A stretch of 64,000 bases of DNA, taken from the NCBI GenBank assembly GCA_021234155.1, contig JAJEKV010000053.1, positions 2,484,164 through 2,548,163 of the forward strand, read 5' to 3'. Below the pieces are notes generated by a model. That model worked only from the letters and a program-made list of their open reading frames with translations, was not told the DNA's origin and did not search any database. Within the stretch, counting starts at the first letter, position 1; every line of letters starts with the position of its first letter. Of this stretch, positions 1 to 11,414 are shown in pieces. The stretch is from Isoetes taiwanensis. Taxonomy: Eukaryota > Streptophyta > Lycopodiopsida > Isoetales > Isoetaceae. The position numbers were made by a program, and so were the translations under genes.

Positions 1-185
1 CTATGGCTAAGAGAGAGTTACCCTTATTGTTAATACACTCCAAACCTTTATTCATAATCTTAACTGTATTATGAGACTGAGCCAGAGGGTGGGTTAGAGT
101 CTGTGATTTTCCATGAGCTGGAAGTTCCAAGTCTGACTGGGATTGTTTTAACTCTCTTTTCTTTTGGATTCTCTTTCTGCTACCA

Positions 186-577
186 TTAACCTTTTTCCAT
201 GCAAATTTCTGTGGCTGAGCTTGAGGTCCCTGATGTGTCTGAGTTTGTCTGCTCATTTATGTGAGTATCTTCATGTCCTAAATCACTCTGAGTTTGATAA
301 GAAGCCCCACTGTGAAGGACTTGCTTAGGAACCATCATCATGTTCTTTGTAGGATCACTATTTGAATGAGTAGCCGAATTAATTTTTTTTCCCCGCGAGA
401 TAGTGCCGGAAAAATGTCTACAAATTTGCATTCATGGCAATAGATTGGTAGACCAACCCATCTAAGTTGAAGTTTAATTTGATTGCCATAGAAATAAAAA
501 ATTGGCACAGAACATGGGATAGGTTTGGAAATATATTGATCAGCTGGAGAGATGGCTCGCTGATAAATGGGACTCAA
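186..577 (-). pseudogene. LINE ORF1-like (gag-like) fragment
   Basis: Two overlapping minus-strand frames encode a stretch reading LQLRWVGLPIYCHECK followed, after a frame change near 425, by a polar Ser/Thr-rich tail. The YCHEC motif after a tryptophan-containing strand resembles the CCHC zinc-knuckle region of plant LINE ORF1 proteins, which bind the element's RNA. Only the first part of the knuckle is clear and the frame is broken, so this is a relic. It lies directly against a plus-strand LINE reverse-transcriptase fragment, so the two are in opposite orientation and either come from different insertions or were rearranged. The family call rests on motif resemblance only. Confidence 0.4.
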
Positions 578-1700
578 CTCCTACACCAGATCACCAGGCA
601 ACTGATCTATGCTGATGACGTGGACCTCCTACCCTAGCACACACTCAGATAGACATGCAACGCCATTTCGATACCCTGGACACATTTTGCCATATAACTG
701 ACATGCACATCAACTTAGCCAAGACCAAGGTGGTTCTTGTATCGTCTGCATGCTAGCCAAGGGCCCCAACCCTAACTTATCGTGGCCAAAATGTTAAAGT
801 GGTGTCCGCTTACAAATATTTGGGGGTGGAGTTTCCATCGGCCATGAACTGGGGCAATTCCATTCGGCTGCGAGCCGCAGCAGGTTGGAAGGCACTCTAT
901 GCAATACAAAACAATACCCACAAGGGAGAGCTGTATGATTTGGCCCACCAATCCCTATTCAAGGTGCTAGTAGAACCCATTAATTCAGATGGGGTCAAGG
1001 TCCGGGGCTTGATTTCCCTCGCCACTCGGAATGACCTCGAGCAGGTGCAGAAGCTTTCTTGGCACGGGCCCTAGGGGTGAAGCCCAACTCCCATACCAGA
1101 TACTGTTGCAGGAAACATGTTTCTTGCCTCTTCAAAGGGGGGTCTTGACAGATACATCGTCTGCTTCTAGAAGGTGGTCAGCATGGACAATACTCGTCTC
1201 CTTAACCTCGCTTACGTTGTGGCAATGGGGTCTCAACGCTTAAAAGCCTGTTGGGGGAAAAAGAGAGCTCAGTGGCTGGCCAGATGGAATGTGCAGGAGC
1301 ACATGTGTATCTGAGTGCAAATGGAGGCGGATCGCCACACTCTCAGGCAGTACCTTGATACATGCTTCGTCAACAAGCTATGGGATGCTAGCACCCTTGA
1401 ACAGGTCAAGACGACACATTATCAACGCCACATAAATCCCATGTTGGGGAGGGGCCCGCCATGCTATCTGCGCACTCATCTACCCATGAAAAAGCGCAGA
1501 TCTGCCACACCCTTCAGAGTTGTCCGGCATATGATGATATTCTTGATATCTTATCTTTGCCGAATCGGTCCTGCCGGCCCACATGAGTCAGCGACCCGCG
1601 GCTTCGATGCGAGTTGGGATCATACCTCCGAGAGACCATGGATCGCCGAGATCAGGTCGGTTCTCGGGCACTTACCTGATACGTGTACATATTATATCTC
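578..1700 (+). pseudogene. Non-LTR (LINE) reverse transcriptase fragment
   Basis: The plus strand encodes LIYADDVDLL at about 602-631, the YADD catalytic box of LINE reverse transcriptases. After a frameshift comes NLAKTKVVLVSS (about 714-750). In the frame opening at 799 comes AYKYLGVEF with a conserved thumb-like region to about 1060, again shifting frame into LFLARALGV. A further frame (1315-1560) ends in a basic, histidine-containing stretch like the C-terminal region of plant LINE ORF2. The protein would copy LINE RNA into DNA at the target site. The 5' part, including the endonuclease, is missing and at least three frame changes are present, so the copy is dead. The T-rich DNA after 1700 may be the old 3' end. 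Confidence 0.72.
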
Positions 1701-2241
1701 CCCTATGATGTATATATATTTGTATTTGTATTTGTACATTTTGACAACAGACCTATTCCTGTCACGATTTTTCCCCCAAATAATTCTTTTTGGGGGTTTA
1801 ACCCTACAATAATACGCTTATTGGGCCTCCTGCCAATTAGTCTCCGTGAACGATAAATTTTTTATTCTTTTCTATTCTATTGTTAAAAAAAAAAAAATTG
1901 GGGTACCATTCAAATTTAAGGCTTATAGACAGCAAGAACTTATGTTAACATCTTGAGATGGCAGCTACGCCACACGACATGAACTTATTGGATTGGAAGA
2001 CAGAATGTGAAGTAACCTCTTTCGTAAGATATAACTATGCACATTGAGGCGCTGTCCAAGGCGTGACTGGTGGCGGAGCCAAGTCACTAGTGTGATAGTG
2101 CGGCTGAGCCGCCCCACAAAAAGTTACGAAAATATATTTTATGCAGATCTACCTTAAAATGGAAACGTTAAACAATGCATGTCTTCAGTTGCCGGCCAAA
2201 AAGAGGCTACAATACAAAGTTTTGTCTAAATAGGTGCAAAA
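1701..2241. other. Intergenic, upstream of the receptor kinase
   Basis: There is no coding signal here. The region has a short poly-A run near 1887-1899 and unremarkable AT-rich DNA. It should hold the promoter and 5' leader of the receptor kinase, but I cannot point to a convincing TATA box. Confidence 0.4.
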
Positions 2242-3895
2242 ATGGAATTCGCATGGTTCGTGCTGCTCTTCATTCTCCAGAATCCAAATTGCATTGCTTC
2301 TCAGCTTGGTTGCGGAGGCCATTGCGTTAACAGAAGTACAGATTGCCTCGACGAATTAGATTGCCGGAACAATACTTGCACAGACGATCTGTCACTTGGT
2401 ACAGGTGCAGCAATTTGTTATGCAAGTAACGGAGGTCGCAACTATGAAGGATGCGGAGCTACTTGCTACCAAGATGTAGACTGCATTGGAAAATTAATGT
2501 GTTTAGATCGCATATGTGATGATGATCCAAGTATGGGCACTAATATATGCACTCTGTTAAATCTTTCTCCGGCAAGCAGCCCTATTCCAGGTTCAGACAC
2601 CAATCCAGGGTGTGGGGCAAATTGCTCCGGTGTATATGGCTTTTGTATTTCAGATCTTGAATGCATAAATGGAACCTGCACAGATAAGAAGGGAGGAGGG
2701 ACGGACATATGCTCGCCAAAGAAGAGTAAAGTGGGAGTCATAATCGGATCTGTGTTTGGTTCTGTATTAGGGTTAGGTCTTTTTTTGTGGATTGGGTTTT
2801 GGTTACTTAGATGGAGAAGATATGGTCCTCACCATGGCTATGGCGGACGAGAAATGAGAGTTAGAAGGTATACTGTTGGGGAGATCCGTCACATGACAGG
2901 AGATTTTAGTGCAGAAAATTTAATCGGAGAAGGTGGTTTTGGCATTGTTTATGTTGGTTACCCAAGAACAGGCATCTCTTTAGCTGTGAAGCGCGAACGA
3001 ACAGATGTCAGAGTTTCTTCCAAGGTCTTTCTGGAAGAGGTCCAAATTTTGGAGCGCATTCATCACAGACATGTTGTAGATTTCAGAGGCTTCTGCGAAG
3101 AAAAAGGCAAGTTGTTATTATCAAATTCTTCTTATAGTTATGTATGTGCTTACTTATCATATTTATTGAATGAGAACAGAGGAACACATGCTGCTGTTTG
3201 AGTTCATGCCAAAGGGAAACCTGCGCCAGGTGCTTCATAATCCTACAGGACCTGTATTACCATGGGATCTGAGAGTAAGGATAGCTTACCATGTGGCCTG
3301 TGGATTAGATTATCTTCACCATGGAGCAGATCCTTCAATTCTTCACCTGGATGTGAAGCCAGAGAATGTATTGCTGGATGCAGAATATACTGCCAAGGTT
3401 GCAGATTTTGGCATATCAAAAACAGGAAATCCAGGAGATACCATTTTTAGAACTACAACTGTGAGCAGCCTTGGAGGGTCAAGAGGTTACATAGACCCTG
3501 CTTTGTCTGTTGATTTTACTCTTTCAACCAAATGTGATGTGTATAGTTTTGGGGTATTAGTTTTAGAAATCATTTCTGGTCAGAAAGCCATGAGGGTTCG
3601 CTCTGCAGGGAATACTGCATCTGATAATGGTTATGATGATGATGATGAAGAAGAAATATTGCTGGTTGGTTGGGTGAGGAGAAAATTTGTGAAGCAGGAA
3701 CAGAACTTGAGCCTCCTGCGTGATCCTGCATTAAAAGGCTGTTGTGACCATGATGAATTTGTTGCTTTGTTTCAGATTGCATTGGCCTGTGTGGACATGA
3801 GTAGGGAAAGTAGGCCTACCATGGCTTTTGTAAAGAAAACCATGGAAGATAAATTGTGCAGGAGCCTGATGAAAGAAAGCTCACAAATCATTTAA
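2242..3895 (+). CDS. Cysteine-rich receptor-like protein kinase (exons 2242-3106 and 3180-3895)
   Basis: The spliced product is 526 residues. Residues 1-20 form a signal peptide. Three cysteine-rich modules follow (about 24-59, 71-103 and 124-157), each opening with GCG and holding a CxxxxxC-type core. A membrane helix lies at about 165-189 and a kinase domain from about 225. The glycine loop GEGGFG is at 229-234, the ATP lysine at K250 (LAVK), the probable helix-C glutamate at E266, catalytic D346 in HLDVKPEN, DFG at 364-366 and an activation segment ending GYIDPA. The catalytic motif is HLD rather than HRD, so this is a non-RD kinase, a class often linked to immune receptors in plants. The start is the first methionine before the signal peptide. 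The C-terminus lacks a long tail. I infer extracellular ligand sensing and Ser/Thr phosphorylation; the ligand is unknown. No frame damage is seen, so it may be a functional gene. Confidence 0.88.
3107..3179 (+). other. Intron of the receptor kinase, apparently GC-AG
   Basis: The kinase frame is open up to GAAGAAAAAG and resumes at AGGAACACATG. Joining position 3106 to 3180 restores GFCEEKEEHMLLFEF, the expected core strand, with one codon split across the junction. The intron then begins GCAAGT, the consensus of the rare GC-AG class, and ends ACAG; it is 73 nt. The nearest GT (position 3111) cannot be paired with any nearby AG to keep frame. The intron contains a T-rich stretch before its 3' end. 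Confidence 0.75.
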
Positions 3896-4491
3896 TGTGA
3901 TCATATACATACCATGAATGTGAAAAACAGATAAGGATGATGTCCTGTTTATTCATCATGATCTGTAATGTGAGCCATTTATCCAACAAACTTGTTCTAT
4001 AAGCCTTACTTAAGGGCACCTGTGTTTGGTGAAGTCAAATGCTTCATTACAGTACAGGTGGGTTGTAGACAAGAACACACCATGTGGTGTAAAAAAAAAC
4101 AAAAGTAGCTGTGAACATTAGTTAGATTCTAATAAGGCCTACACGTGGCATTGTAAATGCAAGTGCCTTTTGTTTCCCAAAATATAGACCTCGGGAACTG
4201 AACTCCATTCCCATTTAAGATTTCAAAAACAATACTTTTCTAGAAAACAACTCAATTGGTATTCTTGGATATTATTGGTGAAAGTAGAGAAGTTGACTCG
4301 TTATATGTTTGTGGGTGCAGGTAAAATTGGCTGAAATGTACAATGAAATAACTAGCAAGTAAGATTGGCTGAAATGCACAGTAAAATGAAGAATGGGAGG
4401 TAAAATTGAGCTTCTAGGTTGCGCGATAGTGTTAAGGATGAAGTTTGGGTTTTCTCCATCTTGCTTAGCATCCCTATGTAATATTGTTTCT

Positions 4492-4550
4492 TTAATAATA
4501 CAAGAAATTTATCGTGGCGGCCAAGGCCGCCGCGAACATTTCTCTTTTCC
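4492..4550. repeat. Short GC-rich hairpin repeat, copy 1
   Basis: This copy is nearly the same as the one at 5229-5289. Both read AATACAAGAAATTTATCG, a GGCGGCC / GGCCGCC palindrome with a 2-4 nt loop, then CGCGAACATTTCTCTTT. The flanks are also partly complementary (AAGAAATTTATCG against CGAACATTTCTCT), so the unit folds into a stem of about 20 bp. It could be a very small foldback or MITE-like element; no transposase is associated. Confidence 0.6.
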
Positions 4551-5228
4551 AATAGTCATGTTGTCCATCATTTATAGGCTAAAATTCTGCTTTGATCATG
4601 TATTAATTCGAGAACATGTGGGATTTGAGCCCGCACTATTGCCTTGTATTCCCGTGTTCTTAGGATACATGGAAGCTATGGTCAACGATCATGGGATTCC
4701 CACTATTTTTCTCATTTGATCACTGTGATATTTTTTATTTTCTCATTTCTTTCTAGTCAAAGGTCAGTCAAGCATTTAAGTTAGGACAACCCATTCACCA
4801 AAAGTTAATGGTGCTTTTTGTTTGTGATGCTTTTGTTCCATTATAAAGATCTATGCTTCCCTCTTTTTGGTGGACTTCTTCGCACTCAATATATTGTAGT
4901 TTATATGTGATGGAAGATCCATATAGGTCATTCATGGGTTTGTTCAATATTCAAAAGCCATTTTGTGTTCCTTGGCATATTATATTTAATGTCTTTGAAT
5001 GAATGGCTGGCTACTATACAGTTTTGTGAACTGGAAATAAAAGTTGGCTTATATTCCGAAGTTGAGTGATTTTATCCATATGAGAATAGGTGGTATATGC
5101 GCAACGTGGTAAGACATTGGAACATATGTTACCAAACCATGGAACCATAAATCATTCTCTTAATCATTTTCTCGTAATCATTTTTGTGTTGAGGCTTTGC
5201 TTTTGAGGAGTGGTGTAAGGTTGAGTGC

Positions 5229-5289
5229 CTTAATAATACAAGAAATTTATCGCGGCGGCCTTGCGGCCGCCGCGAACATTTCTCTTTCC
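5229..5289. repeat. Short GC-rich hairpin repeat, copy 2
   Basis: This is the second copy of the hairpin repeat at 4492-4550, in the same orientation about 740 bp away. Its core stem CGCGGCGGCC / GGCCGCCGCG is perfect over 10 bp with a TTGC loop. The similarity stops just outside the stem flanks, which argues for two separate insertions rather than a segmental duplication. Confidence 0.6.
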
Positions 5290-5879
5290 TACAATACGAA
5301 CACTGGGGGGATGAGCAACTAGTCGTGCGCATTGGTTGCAAGAGAAGCACTTTGATGGGTATTCAATTACCATGCATCCCAGTATATTAGGGCATACACA
5401 TTTGTACATGGATTATAAACAACAAATTTTTTAACAACATGAAAAACCTTTTAACTTAGGGTACACATGGACAGTTATCAAATCCTTCAGCCCCTTTATG
5501 TAACCCAGCTTCTTCGGAAGGCTTTTTGTTACCATAGCGTTTACAATTGCCTCTTTGTTATAAATATTCCCCAAAGAAATCAATTACACAAGGGGTCTTC
5601 AATGCTTCGCAGAAAAGTGCGCATCTAGTCCAACGCGCGCAAGCCTAGCCTCACTAGGATCTACCTTATCGGGGTTTCTGTCCCTAGACTCCGCCTCCCA
5701 CCTCCATCCCAAGTAGCAGCAAGTAGCGTAAATACTTGGAATTTGGGTTTGAGATGGAATTCCGAAAGAAAAAAGGAGTGGTTGATAGTTTTCTGTATTG
5801 ATTTCCCCATATTGTGCGTATCCTCTACCATGCAAGAAAGGAAAATGGCGATTCTCGGCTCCCGTCTTAGAGCTCATGG

Positions 5880-6350
5880 ACACTCGATCTCAAAACTCGA
5901 TGTAGACACCGTGAAGATCAAACGGGAACCCCATCCTCCATTTGATCCGGGCCGAATCGGTGGATATAATGCTTCATTTCGCAAAGGGATTGAAGCACCG
6001 CATACCAATGGGATTATTCATAGAGATCTAAAAGCCCCAAAATGTCTTTGGTTAAGGAGAAAAATTCTGATCAAAGTTACTGATTTTGGCACTTCTAAGA
6101 AATTCCGCATCGCACAAAGTGGGCACGCCACACTAAGAGGCACACCGGAATACATGGCTACGGAATGCTTTGGATGAACAAAGTCGGTGGACTACTCAAG
6201 AAAGGTAGATGTTTTCAGCTTTGGGTTGATTTGTTTTCAAGTTCGACAGAAAGGAGTTGTACCCTAGCGCACGAGGACACAATTAAGAGAACTCCTTAAG
6301 GCTGGAAAGAGGCCCGCATTACCCGATACACTTCCTTCCGGCTTTTGATA
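5880..6350 (+). pseudogene. Protein kinase pseudogene fragment
   Basis: The frame running to 6177 contains GIIHRDLKA (catalytic loop), VTDFGTSKK (DFG) and ATLRGTPEYMA (activation segment, where MATE replaces the usual MAPE). An in-frame stop follows, but the same frame continues with VDVFSFGLICFQ (subdomain IX), another stop, then KRPALPDTLPSGF near 6300-6345 (subdomain XI region). No N-lobe with a glycine loop and ATP lysine is recognisable upstream, so the copy is truncated as well as interrupted. The order of motifs is that of a plant cytosolic or tyrosine-kinase-like Ser/Thr kinase. Unlike the receptor kinase at 2242 it has HRD and no membrane segment, so it is not simply a duplicate. Confidence 0.75.
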
Positions 6351-7205
6351 GCAAGTAGCAAGTCTTGCCCCAAGTAGCGTAGCAGCAGAGGCTTTAACCC
6401 TCGAAGCTTAGCCGCAACAATAGGAGGTTTTAGTAGAATTGTTGATGCAGTTACAATCCTACAAATAGACATGGCGTGGCGTAAGAAATGAAGGAAGAAG
6501 CTATGGCCGATTGGATTCCAAAACGGAGGAAAGAACATGAAAACCTTGCCGAGGCCGTAAAGCGATGCTTGGATGTCGGGTCGCCATGGCCATCGCCGGT
6601 GCAGAATGGATTTCTTGGCAGAGCAAGAAAAGGGGAAGATTCGCACCGGGGCTGGAGATTTTCCATTTTATTGGAATTGAAAAATGCAATGGGCGATATC
6701 GCAATGGGCCCAGGTCGTACTTCGACCCGGAAAAATACTTCCTATTTTTTAAGAACAGAAATGTTACTGCTTTATATATGGTATGATATCCTTTTCTTCT
6801 TTCTCAATCTTGCTTTGAAAAGCAATTTTTTTCACATGTCTTATAATTAAAGTACTGGCCGAGTGATGAGAGAAATAACTGAAAAGAGTTTTTGGGTGAT
6901 TCGATTCCTGAAAAAGGCGAAGTCGTGGGAGTCTTGTGGACTCTACAAAAGGCAGAGTCCTGTGGGAGTCAAGTCCTCTGGGTGTCCTGTGGAATAGACA
7001 ATCCATTCTTTATATTTTGTTCCGCTATTGGCATTGCCATTTGCCATTCTGCCCCTAGCCATCTTCACCAGTCCCCTGTGCCTTCCCTTCGAGGAAGAAA
7101 CAGGTAGATTCAAATAAAAAGTGAAAACAAATTTACCTACAACAATGTAGAGCTATGGATTCCGGCGACGCTAGAAAGGGAGACCTCTGTGCCACAGCTC
7201 TGCCC
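6351..7205. other. Downstream of the kinase relic, no clear gene
   Basis: Several short overlapping frames occur (for example 6488-6850 and 6565-6786 on the plus strand) but none resembles a known family. The first part may be the decayed C-terminal extension of the kinase. Short AAGTAGC-type repeats occur at about 5716 and 6350-6385. Confidence 0.3.
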
Positions 7206-7527
7206 CTATTGTAATTTCCCCACTAGCCTCCACAAATTGGTTTCAAAATCGAAAATTCCAATGGTAGAACTGCTGAAGCCTGGGCCGCTGTAACCAATTA
7301 CTACTACTGTATACGATTGTCGACTATCATGAACTATCAAGAACTGCCATGTCCACAACTTGGAGAACTCTGCCAAAGATTTTGTCAATATATTTACGGA
7401 CAATAGGCTTCATATAGATTATAAAAAGCAACAAATCTAGAGTACAAAAAAGTAGAAAAGCAGAAAGAGAGTCCAATCTCGCCACGCATGGTGTGTGCTC
7501 TTTCTCGCCGGCCTCGATCAGATGCAT
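7206..7527 (-). other. Unrecognised minus-strand coding-like fragment
   Basis: Two overlapping minus frames (7206-7403 and 7327-7527) are open. The first ends with a stretch IGIFDFETNLWRLVGKL that looks like a kelch-type beta blade (aromatic and acidic residues before a Trp), which would suggest a decayed F-box/kelch gene. Only one blade-like segment is seen, so the assignment is weak and the open frame could be chance. Confidence 0.18.
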
Positions 7528-8149
7528 TCAATCTTGACCATCCAACCTAAAATATGTATCTCACGCCACCTTGCAATTACCCATGATCTGTCCTCTAATA
7601 TCACTTTGCACTAACTCTCTGGTGCTAATCAAGACACCAACATGGAGGGTCTACTCAGTCTTTACACTTTATTCTTCAATCTTTGCATTTACAAATCAAG
7701 TAGTATCATATATTCTCTGGTTAATCTCCACAACCTATGCTGCCCAACCAAGCAATCATTCTGCAAATCAAGAATCTCTCAAATTGGCCCAGATCGGCAC
7801 AATCTATTGTTTCCTTCTTCAACATAAACATGCTTGCTCCCTTTCTTCAAACATTCCAATAAGCACATCAGCATAAGATGCGCTTGCTCCTTTCCTTCAG
7901 ATTCCAATAAAGACTCCGTCGACTATAAGCAAATTGTGAGACATTAATTGACCAGGGTCCTCTACAGACTGTCAGATACCAACAATGGTTAGGATTTCTT
8001 TAAGACCAGTACAATTTTCTGTGGCATGAACCTTAGTTGATATATATTTCTAAACATTGGAGTTCCATACTGTACGCAAGCAATCCAATCGGTTTAAGTT
8101 CAGATAGCACATCCAATGATATGTTATGATGATGCATGAAGTTGGAAAA
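7528..8149. other. Intergenic, no gene seen
   Basis: AT-rich sequence. A partial local duplication occurs around TTCCTTCTTCAACATAAAC and the similar CTTTCCTTCAGATTCC (7810-7910). It lies downstream of the PPR pseudogene and may include its old 3' UTR. Confidence 0.35.
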
Positions 8150-9850
8150 CAAAATCTCCCCTTGTCCATATGACATACAATACTCACTCTACCTCCGAAT
8201 AGTTCCTATATGTGCTGACCATAGTAATCAATGTCACAGTATTGGCTTCAAAAGGAGCTTCAGAAATAAAATCCTCCCCCTCATCCAGACACCCTGCCCT
8301 GCTAAGGAGATCCGGCATGCATTCTATATGCTCACAGAATGATGTTATATCATCATTATCTGATACAAAGACATGAAAACCTTCATAAGTCCAGCATGGC
8401 TGCATGAATAAAGAGTAGTATTAACTGAAATTGCATTTGGTTCTACGCCAATTTCTTGCATTTGAAGAAAAAAGTCAAGAGCTTCATTAACTTTACCATG
8501 GTTAGAGAGTGCTAAAATTATGACCGTCCAAGATACCACATTTTGCTCAGTTATCTTTTGAAAGACTCCCAATGCACATTCAAGATGTCCACGCTTGTTA
8601 TACATGTTAATGATGGCAGTACCAACATAGCAATCCACTTCATACCCTCGATCTGAAATGCATGAATGGCCTAATTTGCCTTCAGCCAAGTCTGCAAGAT
8701 TAGCACAGGCATCAAGGGCACCAATAAAAGTTATCTTGCTCTAAGCCTTCAGTCTGTAGTGCATGAAAGCACCAAAGCGCCTCTTTTTTCAGACCATGTT
8801 GTGAATATGACATGACCATGGCATTCCATGATATTAAGTCAGGCCTCTTCATACTGCAGAATATTTGACACGCGTCATCAACACTGCAATACTTGTAACA
8901 ATGTAGGAATGGATCATTTTACCTTCTGCTAGAGTTGCAAAGCCAGAATATGCATCATTTATTAAAATACATGTTACATTATCTGGATGTCTCCCAAGAC
9001 CATGCTGGACATATGCAGCAATCAAAGCATTCCATGAAATTACATTTCGTATATGCATCTTCTTGAATATTTTCTGATCATCATGAAAACTCCCACATTT
9101 GCTGTACATATCAAGAAGGGCGAAAGGTATATGACAACATCAATACCAATTTCAAAACTAAGAATGCACAAATAATACAACTTGCCTGCTGGTAATGCCC
9201 CAATGACTCCACATGAATGAAGCTGACCTATGAAAGGATCTGGAACCAAACTTTGCGGCTTCAACACCTGAAAAGCTTCATTGCCTAGACCATGTTGTGC
9301 ATAGGTTGAGACCATAGCATTGCATGAAACCACATTGTGAATTGACATCTCTTCGTATATTTTTTTTGCATCATTTAAACCGCCCACGCTTTTTGTACAT
9401 ATATAAGAGTCAAGATGACACAAGGATATCGATTCCAATTCTAAAGAAAGAATCGATAATGTATCTCTCGGGTTTTATGGGTCCAGGCATATTGCAAAGT
9501 TGGATCAGAAGGAAAAAACAATTTTTCTGTCCACAAAGAAGTGGGGCATATATTGAATCGGCCCATCCTGAGACAGCCCATTTTCAAAAGCTTTCCATCC
9601 ATTTGCTCGCTTGCTTCCTTTTCTGCACAACTGGCACATGCTTTCAATGCAGCGATATAAGTTAAAGCATCCAACGAGAAAGTTTCTTCTTACATCTGTC
9701 TAAAGAAACGCAATGTTAACTCGGCCAAATCAGCTCTCTCAACATAGCCAAATATCATGGCAGTCCATGTCAGAAGAGAATGGCGCAGCATTTTGTCAAA
9801 GACACGACGAGCTTAAACTAGAGGTGCAAGGATGAGGATGCGATTGACAG
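8150..9850 (-). pseudogene. PLS-class pentatricopeptide repeat (PPR) pseudogene
   Basis: The minus strand shows a succession of PPR motifs in changing frames. From upstream to downstream: VFDKMLRHSLLTWTAMIFGY (about 9740-9810), TYIAALKACA (9630-9670), NVVSCNAMVSTYAQHGL (9290-9330), NVISWNALIAAYVQHGL (about 9000-9050), TAIINMYNKRGHLECALGVF with NVVSWTVI (8500-8620), and finally an E-type motif around MPDLLSRAGCLDEGEDFISE (8250-8320). PLS-class PPR proteins bind organellar RNA and the E motif is typical of factors that direct C-to-U editing. No DYW motif is seen after the E region. Frameshifts, internal deletions and stops separate most motifs, so the copy cannot make the full protein. The order of motifs is preserved, which fits decay of a complete gene. 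Retrocopy origin is possible, since no intron is evident. Confidence 0.85.

Positions 9851-11414
<1,564 letters not shown>

Larger units (their letters stand above)
3896..5742. other. Intergenic DNA with short repeats
   Basis: No gene is recognised. It contains an imperfect duplication around TTGGCTGAAATG (4329 and 4368), the two hairpin repeats listed separately, and otherwise AT-rich unique sequence. The first few hundred bases should contain the 3' UTR of the receptor kinase; no clear AATAAA signal stands out. Confidence 0.4.

Noticed and set aside
5599-5883. Minus-strand open frame overlapping the kinase relic
   Set aside because: It lies opposite and upstream of the kinase sequence and has no recognisable domain; probably a shadow frame.
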